13,952 nucleotides of DNA from Flavobacteriaceae bacterium. Its GTDB lineage: Bacteria > Bacteroidota > Bacteroidia > Flavobacteriales > Flavobacteriaceae. Positions within the stretch are counted from its first letter, which is position 1. The number at the start of each line of letters is the position of its first letter. The stretch lies in assembly GCA_030613745.1 (NCBI GenBank), contig JAUWLK010000046.1, positions 1 through 13,952 of the forward strand, in the 5' to 3' direction. The notes beneath the pieces were generated by a model, which saw nothing but the letters and a program-made list of their open reading frames with translations, did not search any database and had not been told where the DNA came from. Positions 1-7,891 of this stretch are shown piece by piece. Position numbers and translations under genes: made by a program.

Positions 1-194
1 AAATAAACCAATCCGGTAAAAATGGCATACATTGTAAGTGATTCTTCTCGACTTAATCCGAATCCTCCTTTAGCCAATTCGGCAGTAAGATATAAAGTCA
101 ATAAAGCACGCATTCCATAGTAACTAAATCGTTCCCACATTTCAGTGGCGAATAGTGTATAGAGTGCTTTTGGATGCGATGTTTTTGTAGTCAT
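1..194 (-). CDS. Proton-coupled oligopeptide transporter (POT/PTR family), N-terminal fragment
   Basis: This is the first 64 residues of a gene running off the left edge. The translation shows the POT-family signature in the first transmembrane helix: the ExxER motif (Glu18, Glu21, Arg22) in the context TEMWERFSYYGMRA. In this family the motif takes part in proton coupling of di- and tripeptide uptake across the inner membrane. The ATG at 194 gives the short hydrophilic N-terminus (MTTKTSHPKA) usual for bacterial members. It lies 77 bp downstream of the DPP IV-type peptidase gene on the same strand, so the two are probably co-transcribed, the peptidase supplying the dipeptides the transporter imports. 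Substrate and full length cannot be judged from the fragment; family assignment is secure. Confidence 0.9.
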   Translation of the reverse strand, partial: MTTKTSHPKALYTLFATEMWERFSYYGMRALLTLYLTAELAKGGFGLSREESLTMYAIFTGLVY

Positions 195-271
195 TTTATT
201 TTATTTTTTTAAAATTAAAGTGATAAAAGTAGTTAAATTTTTGGAATTATAAAGTAAAATAACCTTTTCAA

Positions 272-2470
272 TTAATTTTTGATTTGAATATCTTTTGTTT
301 CTGATTTACCAATTGAATTATCTATAAAATTTGTCATTTTATTATAAAGATGTAATCTGGTGTTATTACCTTTATAAATTCCGTGAGTTCTATCAGGATA
401 TATATATAAATCAAATTGTTTATTGGCTTCTACCAAAGCATTTATCATTCGCATTGAATTTTGAGAATGCACATTATCATCTCCTGTACCATGGATCAAT
501 AAATAGTCCCCTTTTAGCAATTCTACGAAATTTATTGGTGAATTGTCATCATAACCACTCGGGTTTTCTTGAGGTGTTTGCATATATCGCTCTGTATAAA
601 CAGTATCGTAAAAACGCCAGGAAGTAACCGGAGCAACAGCGATTGCTGCTTTAAAAACATTTGCTCCTTTAGTTATTGCTAATGATGACATGTATCCGCC
701 GTAACTCCAACCCCAAATACCAATTCTATTTTTATCAATATAATTTTGTTTTCCTAATTCTTTAGCTGCTTCAATTTGATCTTCAATTTCATATTTACCC
801 AATTCTTTATAGGTAACTTTTTTGAAATCACGACCTTTAAAACCTGTTCCTCTTCCGTCTACACAAACAACAACATAACCTTTTTGAGCCATCATTTGAT
901 GCCAGTAATCTTTATAACTATTCCAAGTATTTTTTACAGATTGAGAGCCTGGTCCAGAATATTGATACATAAAAAGAGGATACTCTTTATTTGGATCAAA
1001 ATTATTGGGTTTAATCATCCACATATTGAATTCACCATTTTTTGTTTTTAATGTTGAAAATTCTTTTTTAGATAGATTATAATTGGATAATTTTTCAGCC
1101 AAGTTTAAATTATTTTTAATTTCTTGAATTTCTTTACCCGTTTTTGCATCCATTAAATTGTAAACAGGTGGTGTATTTGAACAGGAATAGGTATTGATAA
1201 AATAATTAAAACTACTACTAAATGCAGCTCTATTTGAGCCAATAAATTTACTTAATTTCTTTTTGTTTTTACCAGTAATTTCTATGGAATAAATACCTCT
1301 GTTTATTGAGCCTTCCTCTGTTGATTGATAAAAAACAGTCTTATTTTTTTCGTCAAAACCATAATACGAAGTTACTTCCCAATTTCCTTCAGTAACCTGA
1401 TTTTTTAATTTTCCTTTACTATCGTAATGATAAATATGATTAAAACCATTTTTTTCACTTGTCCAGATAAAACTATTATTTTTTAAAAAAGTAAGATTAT
1501 CAGTGATATCAATAAAAGCGGCATCTTTTTCATTTAAAATTAAAGTACTTTCAAGAGAGTTACCATCAATAAATAATAAATTCAAATTGTTTTGGTGACG
1601 ATTTAAAGTAATTACAGACAAGGTATTTGCTTCTTTTGTCCATTTAATTCTTGGAATATAATATTGCTTATTGTTGGAGAGATTTACTTCAGTACTTTTT
1701 AGATTTTTAACATTGTAAATATGTAAACTAATTTTTGAATTATTTTCACCTGCCTTAGGATATTTAAATACTTGCCTTTTAGGGTAAAGATCATTACCAT
1801 AAATATCCATTGAAAATTCAGGAACATCTCTTTCATCAAATCTGATATAAGCTATTTTATCAGAATCAGCATTCCAATCAAATGCTCTAACAAAAGCAAA
1901 TTCTTCTTCGTAAACCCAATCGGTTATACCATTAATAATTTTATTAAATTCACCGTCAGTTGTAATTTGAATGGTTATAGCTGATTTTAAATCTTTAATA
2001 AATAAATTATTTTGATATACAAAAGCAACTTTTTCACCATCTGGCGAAAAAGTAGGTTCTTGAATTGAGTTTTCAGAAATAAGATTTAAACCTTTTGTTT
2101 TTAAGTCATAAATGAAATATTTTCCAATCTGTGAATGACGAAAAATTCTTTCAATATTTATTCCAATAATCAACTTATTTTCATTTTTGCTAAAAGTATA
2201 ATCATCAAAATATTTAATTCCTACAAGGTCATTTCCAGAAACAATTGTTTCAACTTTATTTAAAGTTGCATAATTATATTTATCTAAACTAGTCCCTAGC
2301 TTGCTTTGATTTAAAATAGTATAAAAATCACCATTATCCATAGAATGAAAAGATTCTAATCGCTCAGTTCTGAAAGTACCTTTTATCCAAATATCTTCTA
2401 AAGTAATATTTTGTTTTTGAGCAGAAATTATAGAAGAAAAAACAAGAAATAGAAATATTATTTTTTTCAT
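272..2470 (-). CDS. Dipeptidyl peptidase IV-type S9 serine peptidase, exported
   Basis: Predicted prolyl dipeptidyl aminopeptidase of 732 residues, the usual length for bacterial DPP IV. Residues 1-18 form a signal peptide ending SAQ, so it acts in the periplasm or at the cell surface. Residues about 90-460 are the beta-propeller with the DWVYEEEF motif (Glu189/Glu190), equivalent to the Glu pair of human DPP IV that holds the substrate N-terminus. The C-terminal alpha/beta hydrolase carries the oxyanion-hole Tyr504 (YSGP), nucleophile Ser589 in GWSYGG, Asp664 in GTGDDNVH and His696 in DRTHG: a complete triad. The YDTVYTERYM segment (621-630) matches the human S1-pocket region. The POT transporter follows on the same strand, suggesting peptide scavenging. 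No TAnnTTTG promoter was found upstream on this strand; a 16-bp AT-only palindrome lies at 2479-2494. Confidence 0.95.
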   Translation of the reverse strand: MKKIIFLFLVFSSIISAQKQNITLEDIWIKGTFRTERLESFHSMDNGDFYTILNQSKLGTSLDKYNYATLNKVETIVSGNDLVGIKYFDDYTFSKNENKLIIGINIERIFRHSQIGKYFIYDLKTKGLNLISENSIQEPTFSPDGEKVAFVYQNNLFIKDLKSAITIQITTDGEFNKIINGITDWVYEEEFAFVRAFDWNADSDKIAYIRFDERDVPEFSMDIYGNDLYPKRQVFKYPKAGENNSKISLHIYNVKNLKSTEVNLSNNKQYYIPRIKWTKEANTLSVITLNRHQNNLNLLFIDGNSLESTLILNEKDAAFIDITDNLTFLKNNSFIWTSEKNGFNHIYHYDSKGKLKNQVTEGNWEVTSYYGFDEKNKTVFYQSTEEGSINRGIYSIEITGKNKKKLSKFIGSNRAAFSSSFNYFINTYSCSNTPPVYNLMDAKTGKEIQEIKNNLNLAEKLSNYNLSKKEFSTLKTKNGEFNMWMIKPNNFDPNKEYPLFMYQYSGPGSQSVKNTWNSYKDYWHQMMAQKGYVVVCVDGRGTGFKGRDFKKVTYKELGKYEIEDQIEAAKELGKQNYIDKNRIGIWGWSYGGYMSSLAITKGANVFKAAIAVAPVTSWRFYDTVYTERYMQTPQENPSGYDDNSPINFVELLKGDYLLIHGTGDDNVHSQNSMRMINALVEANKQFDLYIYPDRTHGIYKGNNTRLHLYNKMTNFIDNSIGKSETKDIQIKN

Positions 2471-2564
2471 TCGAATTTAATTAAAATTTTAATTGTCAAG
2501 TTTAATAAAAATATATCAATTTGTGCATATTTTAAATGTAAACTTCAATAGATTATTTAATGAT

Positions 2565-2572
2565 TATCTTTG
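2565..2572 (+). promoter_or_regulatory. Putative flavobacterial -7 element for the HMG-CoA reductase gene
   Basis: TATCTTTG matches the Bacteroidota sigma-A -7 consensus TAnnTTTG and lies 23 bases before the ATG at 2596, a normal leader length. I see no convincing -33 TTG partner at the expected distance, so the call rests on the -7 box and position. Confidence 0.5.
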
Positions 2573-2595
2573 CAACTTTAAAAATGTAAAGATTT

Positions 2596-3873
2596 ATGTC
2601 AAAAACAGTTTCAGGATTTTCAAAATTTACACGAGAAGAAAAAGTAAACTGGTTAGCAAATAATTATTTTACCAATGTAAATGAAGGAGTAGCAACTTTA
2701 AATCAATATTTAAACCACAATAAAAAGTTGCAACAATTACATGATGAATTTATAGAAAATACCATTACAAATTTTTATGTTCCTTATGCCATAGCTCCCA
2801 ATTTTATTATTAACGGAAAAACGTATGCTATTCCAATGGCAATTGAAGAAAGTTCAGTTGTTGCTGCAGCATCATTAGTTTCAAAATATTGGAGTACTCG
2901 GGGAGGTTTTAAAACAAAAGTAATTTCTACAACTAAGGTTGGGCAAGTTCATTTTATGTACGAAAAGAATTTTGAAGAATTATACACATATTTTAAAGAA
3001 ATAAAAACTCAATTAATTGAGGCTACAGATTCGATTACAAATAATATGCGTAAACGTGGTGGCGGAATTACTGATATAGAACTTCGTAATAAAACTAGTG
3101 AATTAAAGAATTATTATCAGTTGCATGTTACTTTTGAAACAGCAGATAGTATGGGCGCAAATTTTATAAATTCTTGTTTAGAAGCTATAGCTAATGCTTT
3201 TAAAAATAAAGACATAAAAATTGTGATGAGTATATTATCTAATTATGTTCCTGATTGCTTGGTAAGAGCTGAAGTGAGTTGTAAAGTAGAAGACTTTTTT
3301 ACCGAAAATTCTGAATATTATGCTCAGAAATTTGTAGAGGCAGTGCAAATAGCAAATATTGAACCTTATAGAGCGGTTACACATAACAAAGGAATTATGA
3401 ACGGTATTGATGCCGTAGTTTTAGCTACCGGAAATGATTTTAGAGCTGTTGCAGCTGGAGCACATGCCTATGCTTCTAGAAGTGGTAAATACAAAAGTTT
3501 AACTAATGCTAAAATCGAAAATGGTATATTTCATTTTTGGATTGAGATTCCACTTTCATTAGGCACAGTAGGCGGCTTGACAAAATTACATCCTTTAGCA
3601 AAATTATCTTTAGAAATATTACAAAATCCTTCTGCAAAAGAATTGATGCAAATTATTGCCGTTGCCGGATTAACTCAAAATTTTGCCGCATTAAAAGCAT
3701 TAACAACAACAGGTATACAACAAGGACATATGAAAATGCATTTGATGAATATTTTAAACCAATTAGAAGCCAATTTGCACGAAAAAGAAATTATAATAAA
3801 AGAGCTTAAAGGGAAAACGGTAACTCATAATGCTGTAGCTGAAGCTTTACATAAATTGAGAACACACAACTAA
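2596..3873 (+). CDS. mvaA: Hydroxymethylglutaryl-CoA reductase, class II
   Basis: A 425-residue enzyme interconverting HMG-CoA and mevalonate with NAD(P)H. Class II motifs are present in order: AIEESSVVAAAS with the catalytic Glu (84 or 85), ETADSMGANFINS (181-193), HNKGIMNGIDAVVLATGND with Lys265 and Asp281 spaced exactly 16 apart as in the Pseudomonas mevalonii enzyme, GTVGGLTKLHP (323-333), and the C-terminal GHM with His378. All catalytic residues are therefore present. Class II enzymes are often annotated as degradative, but Flavobacteriia build isoprenoids through mevalonate, so a biosynthetic role is more likely here; that part is inference. It is apparently monocistronic, with a TAnnTTTG promoter just upstream and 114 bp before sod. 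Cytosolic, no signal peptide. Confidence 0.93.
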   Translation: MSKTVSGFSKFTREEKVNWLANNYFTNVNEGVATLNQYLNHNKKLQQLHDEFIENTITNFYVPYAIAPNFIINGKTYAIPMAIEESSVVAAASLVSKYWSTRGGFKTKVISTTKVGQVHFMYEKNFEELYTYFKEIKTQLIEATDSITNNMRKRGGGITDIELRNKTSELKNYYQLHVTFETADSMGANFINSCLEAIANAFKNKDIKIVMSILSNYVPDCLVRAEVSCKVEDFFTENSEYYAQKFVEAVQIANIEPYRAVTHNKGIMNGIDAVVLATGNDFRAVAAGAHAYASRSGKYKSLTNAKIENGIFHFWIEIPLSLGTVGGLTKLHPLAKLSLEILQNPSAKELMQIIAVAGLTQNFAALKALTTTGIQQGHMKMHLMNILNQLEANLHEKEIIIKELKGKTVTHNAVAEALHKLRTHN

Positions 3874-3911
3874 ATATAGAACACAGTTATAATAATATAA
3901 ATAGTTTCTAT

Positions 3912-3937
3912 TTGATAATATTTAAAAATACTATCAA
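3912..3937. repeat. 26-bp imperfect inverted repeat upstream of sod
   Basis: Two 12-base arms (3912-3923 and 3926-3937) are complementary except at 3918/3931, around a central AA. The repeat sits seven bases upstream of the putative sod -7 element at 3945, so it overlaps where the -33 region would be. That position would suit an operator, for example of an iron or redox regulator, but it could also be a weak terminator-like stem of the preceding gene. It is AT-rich, so some chance symmetry is expected. Confidence 0.35.
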
Positions 3938-3944
3938 TAATGTG

Positions 3945-3952
3945 TATATTTG
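3945..3952 (+). promoter_or_regulatory. Putative flavobacterial -7 element for sod
   Basis: TATATTTG matches the TAnnTTTG consensus and lies 35 bases upstream of the sod ATG at 3988. No clear -33 element stands at the expected distance; the 3912-3937 inverted repeat fills part of that region. Confidence 0.45.
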
Positions 3953-3987
3953 ATAAAAATATTTTTAACTACTAAAACTATTAAATT

Positions 3988-4596
3988 ATGTCATTTCAAT
4001 TACCAAAATTACCATATGCTTATGATGCTTTAGAGCCTCATATTGATGCACGAACTATGGAAATACACCATACAAAGCATCACAACGGATATACTACAAA
4101 CTTAAATAATGCTATTGCAGATACCAATTTAGATGCAAAATCTATCGGTGATATTTTAGAAAATTTAGATATGAATAATGCTGCTGTTAGAAATAATGGT
4201 GGAGGTTATTATAATCATGATGTTTTTTGGAAAGTAATGTCTCCAAATGGAGGTGGAGAACCAAAAGGAGCTCTTGCTCAAGCAATTAATGAAGCTTTTG
4301 GCTCATATGAAAATTTTAAGGATACTTTTTCAAAAGCTGCTGCAACTCGATTTGGTTCAGGTTGGGCTTGGTTATGTGTTCACAAAGGAGGTAAAGTTGA
4401 AGTATGCTCTACTCCGAATCAAGATAATCCTTTGATGCCTGATGTAGGGTGTTCAGGAATTCCTGTTTTAGGTTTAGATGTATGGGAACATGCGTATTAT
4501 TTAAACTACCAAAACCGTCGTCCGGATTATATCAATGCATTTTTTAATGTGATTAACTGGGATTATGTTTCTGAAAGATTTGAAAACAATAAATAA
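3988..4596 (+). CDS. sodA: Superoxide dismutase, Fe/Mn family (Mn-type signature)
   Basis: A 202-residue cytosolic enzyme that converts superoxide to hydrogen peroxide and oxygen. The four metal ligands are visible: His27 (MEIHHTKHH), His77 (GGGYYNHDVFW), Asp164 and His168 (LDVWEHAYY). The residues that usually separate Mn from Fe enzymes are of the Mn kind: a Gly in the GGGYYNH stretch, Gln145 in NQDNPLM, and GSGWAWL (123-129). Some Bacteroidota enzymes of this family are cambialistic, so the metal in vivo cannot be fixed from sequence. There is no signal peptide. The gene appears monocistronic, with its own promoter and a strong hairpin terminator 27 bp after the stop. The sodA symbol follows the Mn signature and is not proof of metal use. 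Confidence 0.96.
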   Translation: MSFQLPKLPYAYDALEPHIDARTMEIHHTKHHNGYTTNLNNAIADTNLDAKSIGDILENLDMNNAAVRNNGGGYYNHDVFWKVMSPNGGGEPKGALAQAINEAFGSYENFKDTFSKAAATRFGSGWAWLCVHKGGKVEVCSTPNQDNPLMPDVGCSGIPVLGLDVWEHAYYLNYQNRRPDYINAFFNVINWDYVSERFENNK

Positions 4597-4623
4597 TTTC
4601 AATATTTATTTTTAAAAATACTT

Positions 4624-4650
4624 AACCACGGATATTTTCCGTGGTTTTGT
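4624..4650 (+). terminator. Rho-independent terminator after sod
   Basis: A perfect 9-bp stem, AACCACGGA (4624-4632) with TCCGTGGTT (4638-4646), and a 5-base loop TATTT, followed by a T-rich tail (TTGTTTT). It lies 27 bp past the sod stop and is markedly GC-richer than its surroundings. Confidence 0.85.
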
Positions 4651-4673
4651 TTTAGTGAAACTCAGTTTTAAGA

Positions 4674-4746
4674 ATTCTGCTTAAGCGGAATAACTCAAAA
4701 ATGTAAGTTGAATTAATTCCGTTAAATACTGAAATAAGTTCAGTAT
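4674..4746. other. Intergenic stretch with two hairpins, between sod and the EamA gene
   Basis: After the sod terminator the 207-bp gap holds two further stems. The first is a near-perfect palindrome at 4674-4691 centred on GCTTAAGC, with one T/G pair. The second is a perfect 8-bp stem, ATACTGAA (4726-4733) with TTCAGTAT (4739-4746), loop ATAAG, not followed by a T run. GTTGAA (4707-4712) can also pair with TTCAAC (4771-4776), enclosing the second hairpin. This could be a leader structure for the following gene, an unnamed small RNA or an intergenic repeat unit. I recognise no known riboswitch, and there is no ORF here. Confidence 0.35.
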
Positions 4747-4803
4747 GGGCAGCGGGATCAATGTTAATAGTTCAACGGACTAAATTTATTTAAGATTTAT
4801 ATT

Positions 4804-5700
4804 TTGAACGCAAGAAATTTCGCTTTTTTATTAGCTTTTTTGGCAGCAATTATTTACGGTATTAGTTTTACTGTTGCAAAAGAAGTAATGCCTCAATACA
4901 TAAAACCTTACGGGTTTATTTTATTAAGAGTTTCAGGTGCTACTTTGGTTTTTTGGATTGTAAGTTTATTCCTTAAAAAGGAAAAAATTTCACCACATGA
5001 TTATTTACGAATATTTATAGCTTCAATATTTGGAATAACATTAAATATGCTTGCTTTTTTTAAAGGGTTAAGCATGACAACTCCTATAAGTGCATCAGTA
5101 ATAATGGTTACATCACCTATTATAGTTTTAACTTTTGCTACAATTTTTTTAAAAGAAAAAGCTACTAAAAAAAAGCTGATAGGTATTTTTATTGGTATGT
5201 TCGGGGCGATACTTTTAATTATGTATGGTCGAGATGTTAATACAGCAACTAATGCAACTCTAGGCAACATATTAGTTTTTGTAAATGCGACATCTTATGC
5301 AATGTATTTAATATTAATAAAAAATCTTACTAAAAAGTATCATCCATTAACTTTAGCAAAATGGCTTTATTTATTTGGATTAATTTTGGTTATTCCGTTT
5401 GGTTATCATGAATTTAATGAAATTGACTGGGTGTCTTTACCCAAATCAGTTTTATACAGAATAGGATTTGTTATACTATTTACTACGGTTCTAACCTATA
5501 TGTTTAACTTGATTGCTATCAAAAAGTTAAAACCAACTACACTAAGTATTTTTATTTATTTACAACCTGTATTAGCTTCAACGTATGCATTATTCGTTGG
5601 AAGTGATTCTTTAAATGAAATAAAAATAGTGGCTACAATTCTAATTTTTATTGGAGTTTATTTGGTAACACGAAAACCAAAAAACGAAGAGAATTATTAA
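4804..5700 (+). CDS. EamA-family (drug/metabolite superfamily) membrane transporter
   Basis: A 298-residue integral membrane protein with about ten hydrophobic helices in two tandem EamA repeats (about 7-140 and 154-288). Each repeat ends with the glycine-rich last helix typical of the family (LIGIFIGMFGAILLI; ATILIFIGVYLVT). The N-terminus LLAFLAAIIYGISFTVAKEVMP is characteristic. Members export metabolites, amino acids or drugs across the inner membrane; the substrate here cannot be predicted. The start is TTG: no ATG lies in frame before residue 29, and starting there would delete the first helix. It follows the sod terminator and the hairpin-rich gap, and is separated from yicC by 74 bp with a new promoter, so it is probably transcribed alone. 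Confidence 0.9.
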   Translation: MNARNFAFLLAFLAAIIYGISFTVAKEVMPQYIKPYGFILLRVSGATLVFWIVSLFLKKEKISPHDYLRIFIASIFGITLNMLAFFKGLSMTTPISASVIMVTSPIIVLTFATIFLKEKATKKKLIGIFIGMFGAILLIMYGRDVNTATNATLGNILVFVNATSYAMYLILIKNLTKKYHPLTLAKWLYLFGLILVIPFGYHEFNEIDWVSLPKSVLYRIGFVILFTTVLTYMFNLIAIKKLKPTTLSIFIYLQPVLASTYALFVGSDSLNEIKIVATILIFIGVYLVTRKPKNEENY

Positions 5701-5746
5701 TAATATGGAAAAATTTACATATAAAAATAATCATGTTAAAATTATG

Positions 5747-5754
5747 TAAATTTG
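5747..5754 (+). promoter_or_regulatory. Putative flavobacterial -7 element for the yicC-gmk-nadD cluster
   Basis: TAAATTTG matches TAnnTTTG and lies 20 bases before the ATG at 5775. It is the only such box in the gap after the EamA gene and would serve all three tightly spaced genes downstream. Confidence 0.5.
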
Positions 5755-5774
5755 CTTAATTTTAAAATTATAAA

Positions 5775-6626
5775 ATGATACTATCCATGACTGGTTATGG
5801 TAAGTCCATAATAGACTTACCAACAAAAAAAATAACTATTGAAATAAAATCATTAAACAGTAAAAATTTAGATTTAAACACTCGTTTTCCTGCAATATAT
5901 CGTGAAAAAGAAATTGAAATTAGACGAAAATTAGCAAAAGAGTTAATTAGAGGAAAAGTTGATTTATCATTCTTTTTTGAAACTACAGCAGAAGAATCAA
6001 AAACGATTATTAATAAAAGTATTGTTTCTCATTACGTTCAACAATTACAAGAAATCAGTAAAGAATCTGACACACTTTCTATTGCTATGCGTTTACCGGA
6101 TGTATTAAAAATTGAGCGTGAAGAGTTAGATGAAAGCGAATGGAGCGTGATAGAAATAGCTATAAATGAGGCAATTAATCAATTACAAAAGTTTCGAAAA
6201 GATGAAGGAGATGTTTTAAAAACAGATTTTGTTTTACGAATTGAAGCTATAAGAACTAACTTAAATAATGTAATTAATCTAGATGATGATAGGTTAATGG
6301 CCGTAAGAGAGAGATTACTAAAAGCTATTTCTGACTTAAAGCTTACTGTTGATGAAAATCGATTTGAACAAGAATTGATTTATTATTTAGAGAAATTAGA
6401 TATTACTGAAGAAAAAGTTAGATTAGATAACCATTTAAATTACTTTTTAGAAGAGTTAAATGGGGAAGTATCTAATGGTAAAAAACTTGCTTTTATTTCA
6501 CAAGAAATAGGAAGAGAAATCAATACAATTGGCTCGAAAGCCAATTTTGCACCCATGCAAAAAAAGGTAGTTCAAATGAAAGATGAATTAGAAAAAATTA
6601 AAGAACAGTTGTTAAATGTATTGTAG
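5775..6626 (+). CDS. yicC: YicC/YloC-family endoribonuclease
   Basis: A 283-residue cytosolic protein. The start MILSMTGYGK is the hallmark N-terminus of the YicC_N domain (about 1-155); the C-terminal DUF1732 domain (about 200-283) carries ELIYYLEKLDITEEKVRLDNHL and the highly conserved IGREINTIGSKA (245-256). E. coli YicC and B. subtilis YloC are reported as endoribonucleases involved in RNA turnover. The length is normal and both ends are intact. The stop overlaps or abuts the start of gmk (TAGTGATG), so the two are translationally coupled; yicC next to gmk is a widespread bacterial arrangement, which supports the call. Confidence 0.93.
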   Translation: MILSMTGYGKSIIDLPTKKITIEIKSLNSKNLDLNTRFPAIYREKEIEIRRKLAKELIRGKVDLSFFFETTAEESKTIINKSIVSHYVQQLQEISKESDTLSIAMRLPDVLKIEREELDESEWSVIEIAINEAINQLQKFRKDEGDVLKTDFVLRIEAIRTNLNNVINLDDDRLMAVRERLLKAISDLKLTVDENRFEQELIYYLEKLDITEEKVRLDNHLNYFLEELNGEVSNGKKLAFISQEIGREINTIGSKANFAPMQKKVVQMKDELEKIKEQLLNVL

Positions 6627-6628
6627 TG

Positions 6629-7210
6629 ATGAATCAAAGAAAAGGTAAATTAATTGTTTTTTCAGCACCTTCAGGATCAGGGAAAACAACTATTGTACAT
6701 TATTTGTTGGCTCAAAATAACTTGAATTTAGATTTTTCAATTTCAGCTACTTCCAGAGAGAAAAGAGGAGCAGAAATAGATGGAAAAGATTATCATTTTA
6801 TTTCCACAGAAGAATTTATGGAACATAAAAAAAATGATGATTTTGTTGAATGGGAAGAAGTTTATGATAATAACTTTTATGGTACTTTAAAATCGGAAAT
6901 TGAAAGAATTTGGTCTGAAGGAAAACATGTAATTTTTGATATTGATGTAAAAGGAGGATTGCGAATCAAAAAAAAATACCCAAAAGAAACCTTAGCAATT
7001 TTTGTTCAACCACCATCTATTAAAGAGATGGAAAAAAGATTGCGAAATAGAAAAACTGATAGTGAAGAAAAAATCATAGAACGTGTAAATAAAGCAGAAA
7101 GAGAAATGAAATACGCTAAAGATTTTGATATCATTTTAGTGAATGATGATTTAAATTTTGCAAAAAAAGAAGCCTATAATTTGGTTGAGAAATTTATACT
7201 TAAAAACTAG
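6629..7210 (+). CDS. gmk: Guanylate kinase
   Basis: A 193-residue cytosolic kinase phosphorylating GMP to GDP with ATP. The P-loop SAPSGSGKTT spans 12-21 with Lys19. The family signature T-S-R-x2-R-x2-E-x2-G-x2-Y-x-F covers residues 41-57 (TSREKRGAEIDGKDYHF), and the R-x-R-N-R lid region lies near 137-141. I chose the ATG at 6629; a GTG immediately upstream at 6626 would add one Met and overlap the last base of yicC, and cannot be excluded. The length matches the family. Operon with yicC upstream and nadD 31 bp downstream; no promoter seen inside the cluster. Confidence 0.96.
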   Translation: MNQRKGKLIVFSAPSGSGKTTIVHYLLAQNNLNLDFSISATSREKRGAEIDGKDYHFISTEEFMEHKKNDDFVEWEEVYDNNFYGTLKSEIERIWSEGKHVIFDIDVKGGLRIKKKYPKETLAIFVQPPSIKEMEKRLRNRKTDSEEKIIERVNKAEREMKYAKDFDIILVNDDLNFAKKEAYNLVEKFILKN

Positions 7211-7241
7211 AATAATAATTTGCTTAAAAAGATATTTATTG

Positions 7242-7820
7242 ATGAAAATCGGACTTTATTTTGGCACATTTAATCCAATCCATATTGGACACATGATAAT
7301 TGCCAATCATATGGTTGAATATACAGATTTAGATGAAGTTTGGTTTGTAGTAACTCCTCACAATCCATTTAAGAAAAAAAGTACTTTACTAAGCGATTAT
7401 CATCGTTATCAAATGGTGTTAGAAGCAACAGAAGATTATTTAAAATTAAAACCTTCGGATATTGAATTTGGATTACCACAACCGAATTATACAATTAATA
7501 CACTTACATATTTATACGAAAAATATCCAAAAAATGAGTTTAACTTAATTATGGGTGAAGATAATTTACAATCGTTTCACAAATGGAAAAATTATAAAAC
7601 AATTTTGCAAAACCACAATTTATATGTTTATCCAAGAGTTTTTAGAAATAAGGATAAATCTATTTTTCAAAATCATCCAAAAGTACATTTAATTGATGCC
7701 CCGATTGTTGAAATATCTTCTACTTTTATTAGAGAATCAATCAGGAAACAAAAAAATATTAGAGCATTAATGCCGTATAAAGTTTGGAAATATTTGGATG
7801 AAATGAATTTTTATAAATAA
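7242..7820 (+). CDS. nadD: Nicotinate-nucleotide adenylyltransferase
   Basis: A 192-residue enzyme joining nicotinate mononucleotide and ATP into deamido-NAD, a shared step of NAD synthesis. The nucleotidyltransferase motifs are clear: GTFNPIHIGH (8-17) with the HxGH box at 14-17, MGEDNLQSFHKW (104-115), and the ISSTFIR box (158-164). An open frame extends upstream to 7158, but the added 28 residues (MQKKKPIIW...) match nothing in the family and would overlap gmk, while MKIGLYFGTFNP is the canonical N-terminus, so 7242 is chosen. It is the last recognisable housekeeping gene before the accessory island. No terminator hairpin was seen after the stop. Confidence 0.95.
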   Translation: MKIGLYFGTFNPIHIGHMIIANHMVEYTDLDEVWFVVTPHNPFKKKSTLLSDYHRYQMVLEATEDYLKLKPSDIEFGLPQPNYTINTLTYLYEKYPKNEFNLIMGEDNLQSFHKWKNYKTILQNHNLYVYPRVFRNKDKSIFQNHPKVHLIDAPIVEISSTFIRESIRKQKNIRALMPYKVWKYLDEMNFYK

Positions 7821-7891
7821 TTATAAATTATCTCAATTACATATAATCAATATTTTTCAAAGAATCTACATAACTACTAATAAAAATAAAG

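Noticed and set aside
331..1051. Plus-strand open frames of 98 and 91 codons (331-627 and 776-1051)
   Set aside because: They lie wholly inside the well-supported DPP IV-type peptidase gene on the opposite strand and encode no recognisable domain.
2479..2494. 16-bp perfect palindrome AATTAAAATTTTAATT upstream of the DPP IV-type gene
   Set aside because: It consists only of A and T in a very AT-rich gap, so it is not clearly above chance as an operator.
4247..5270. Open frames at 4247-4435 (+) and 5001-5270 (-)
   Set aside because: Both are embedded in strong genes (sod and the EamA transporter) in other frames; their compositions look like shadow translation.
7158..7241. Longer nadD start at 7158
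   Set aside because: It overlaps gmk by 53 bases and adds 28 residues without family similarity; MKIGLYFGTFNP at 7242 is the canonical beginning.
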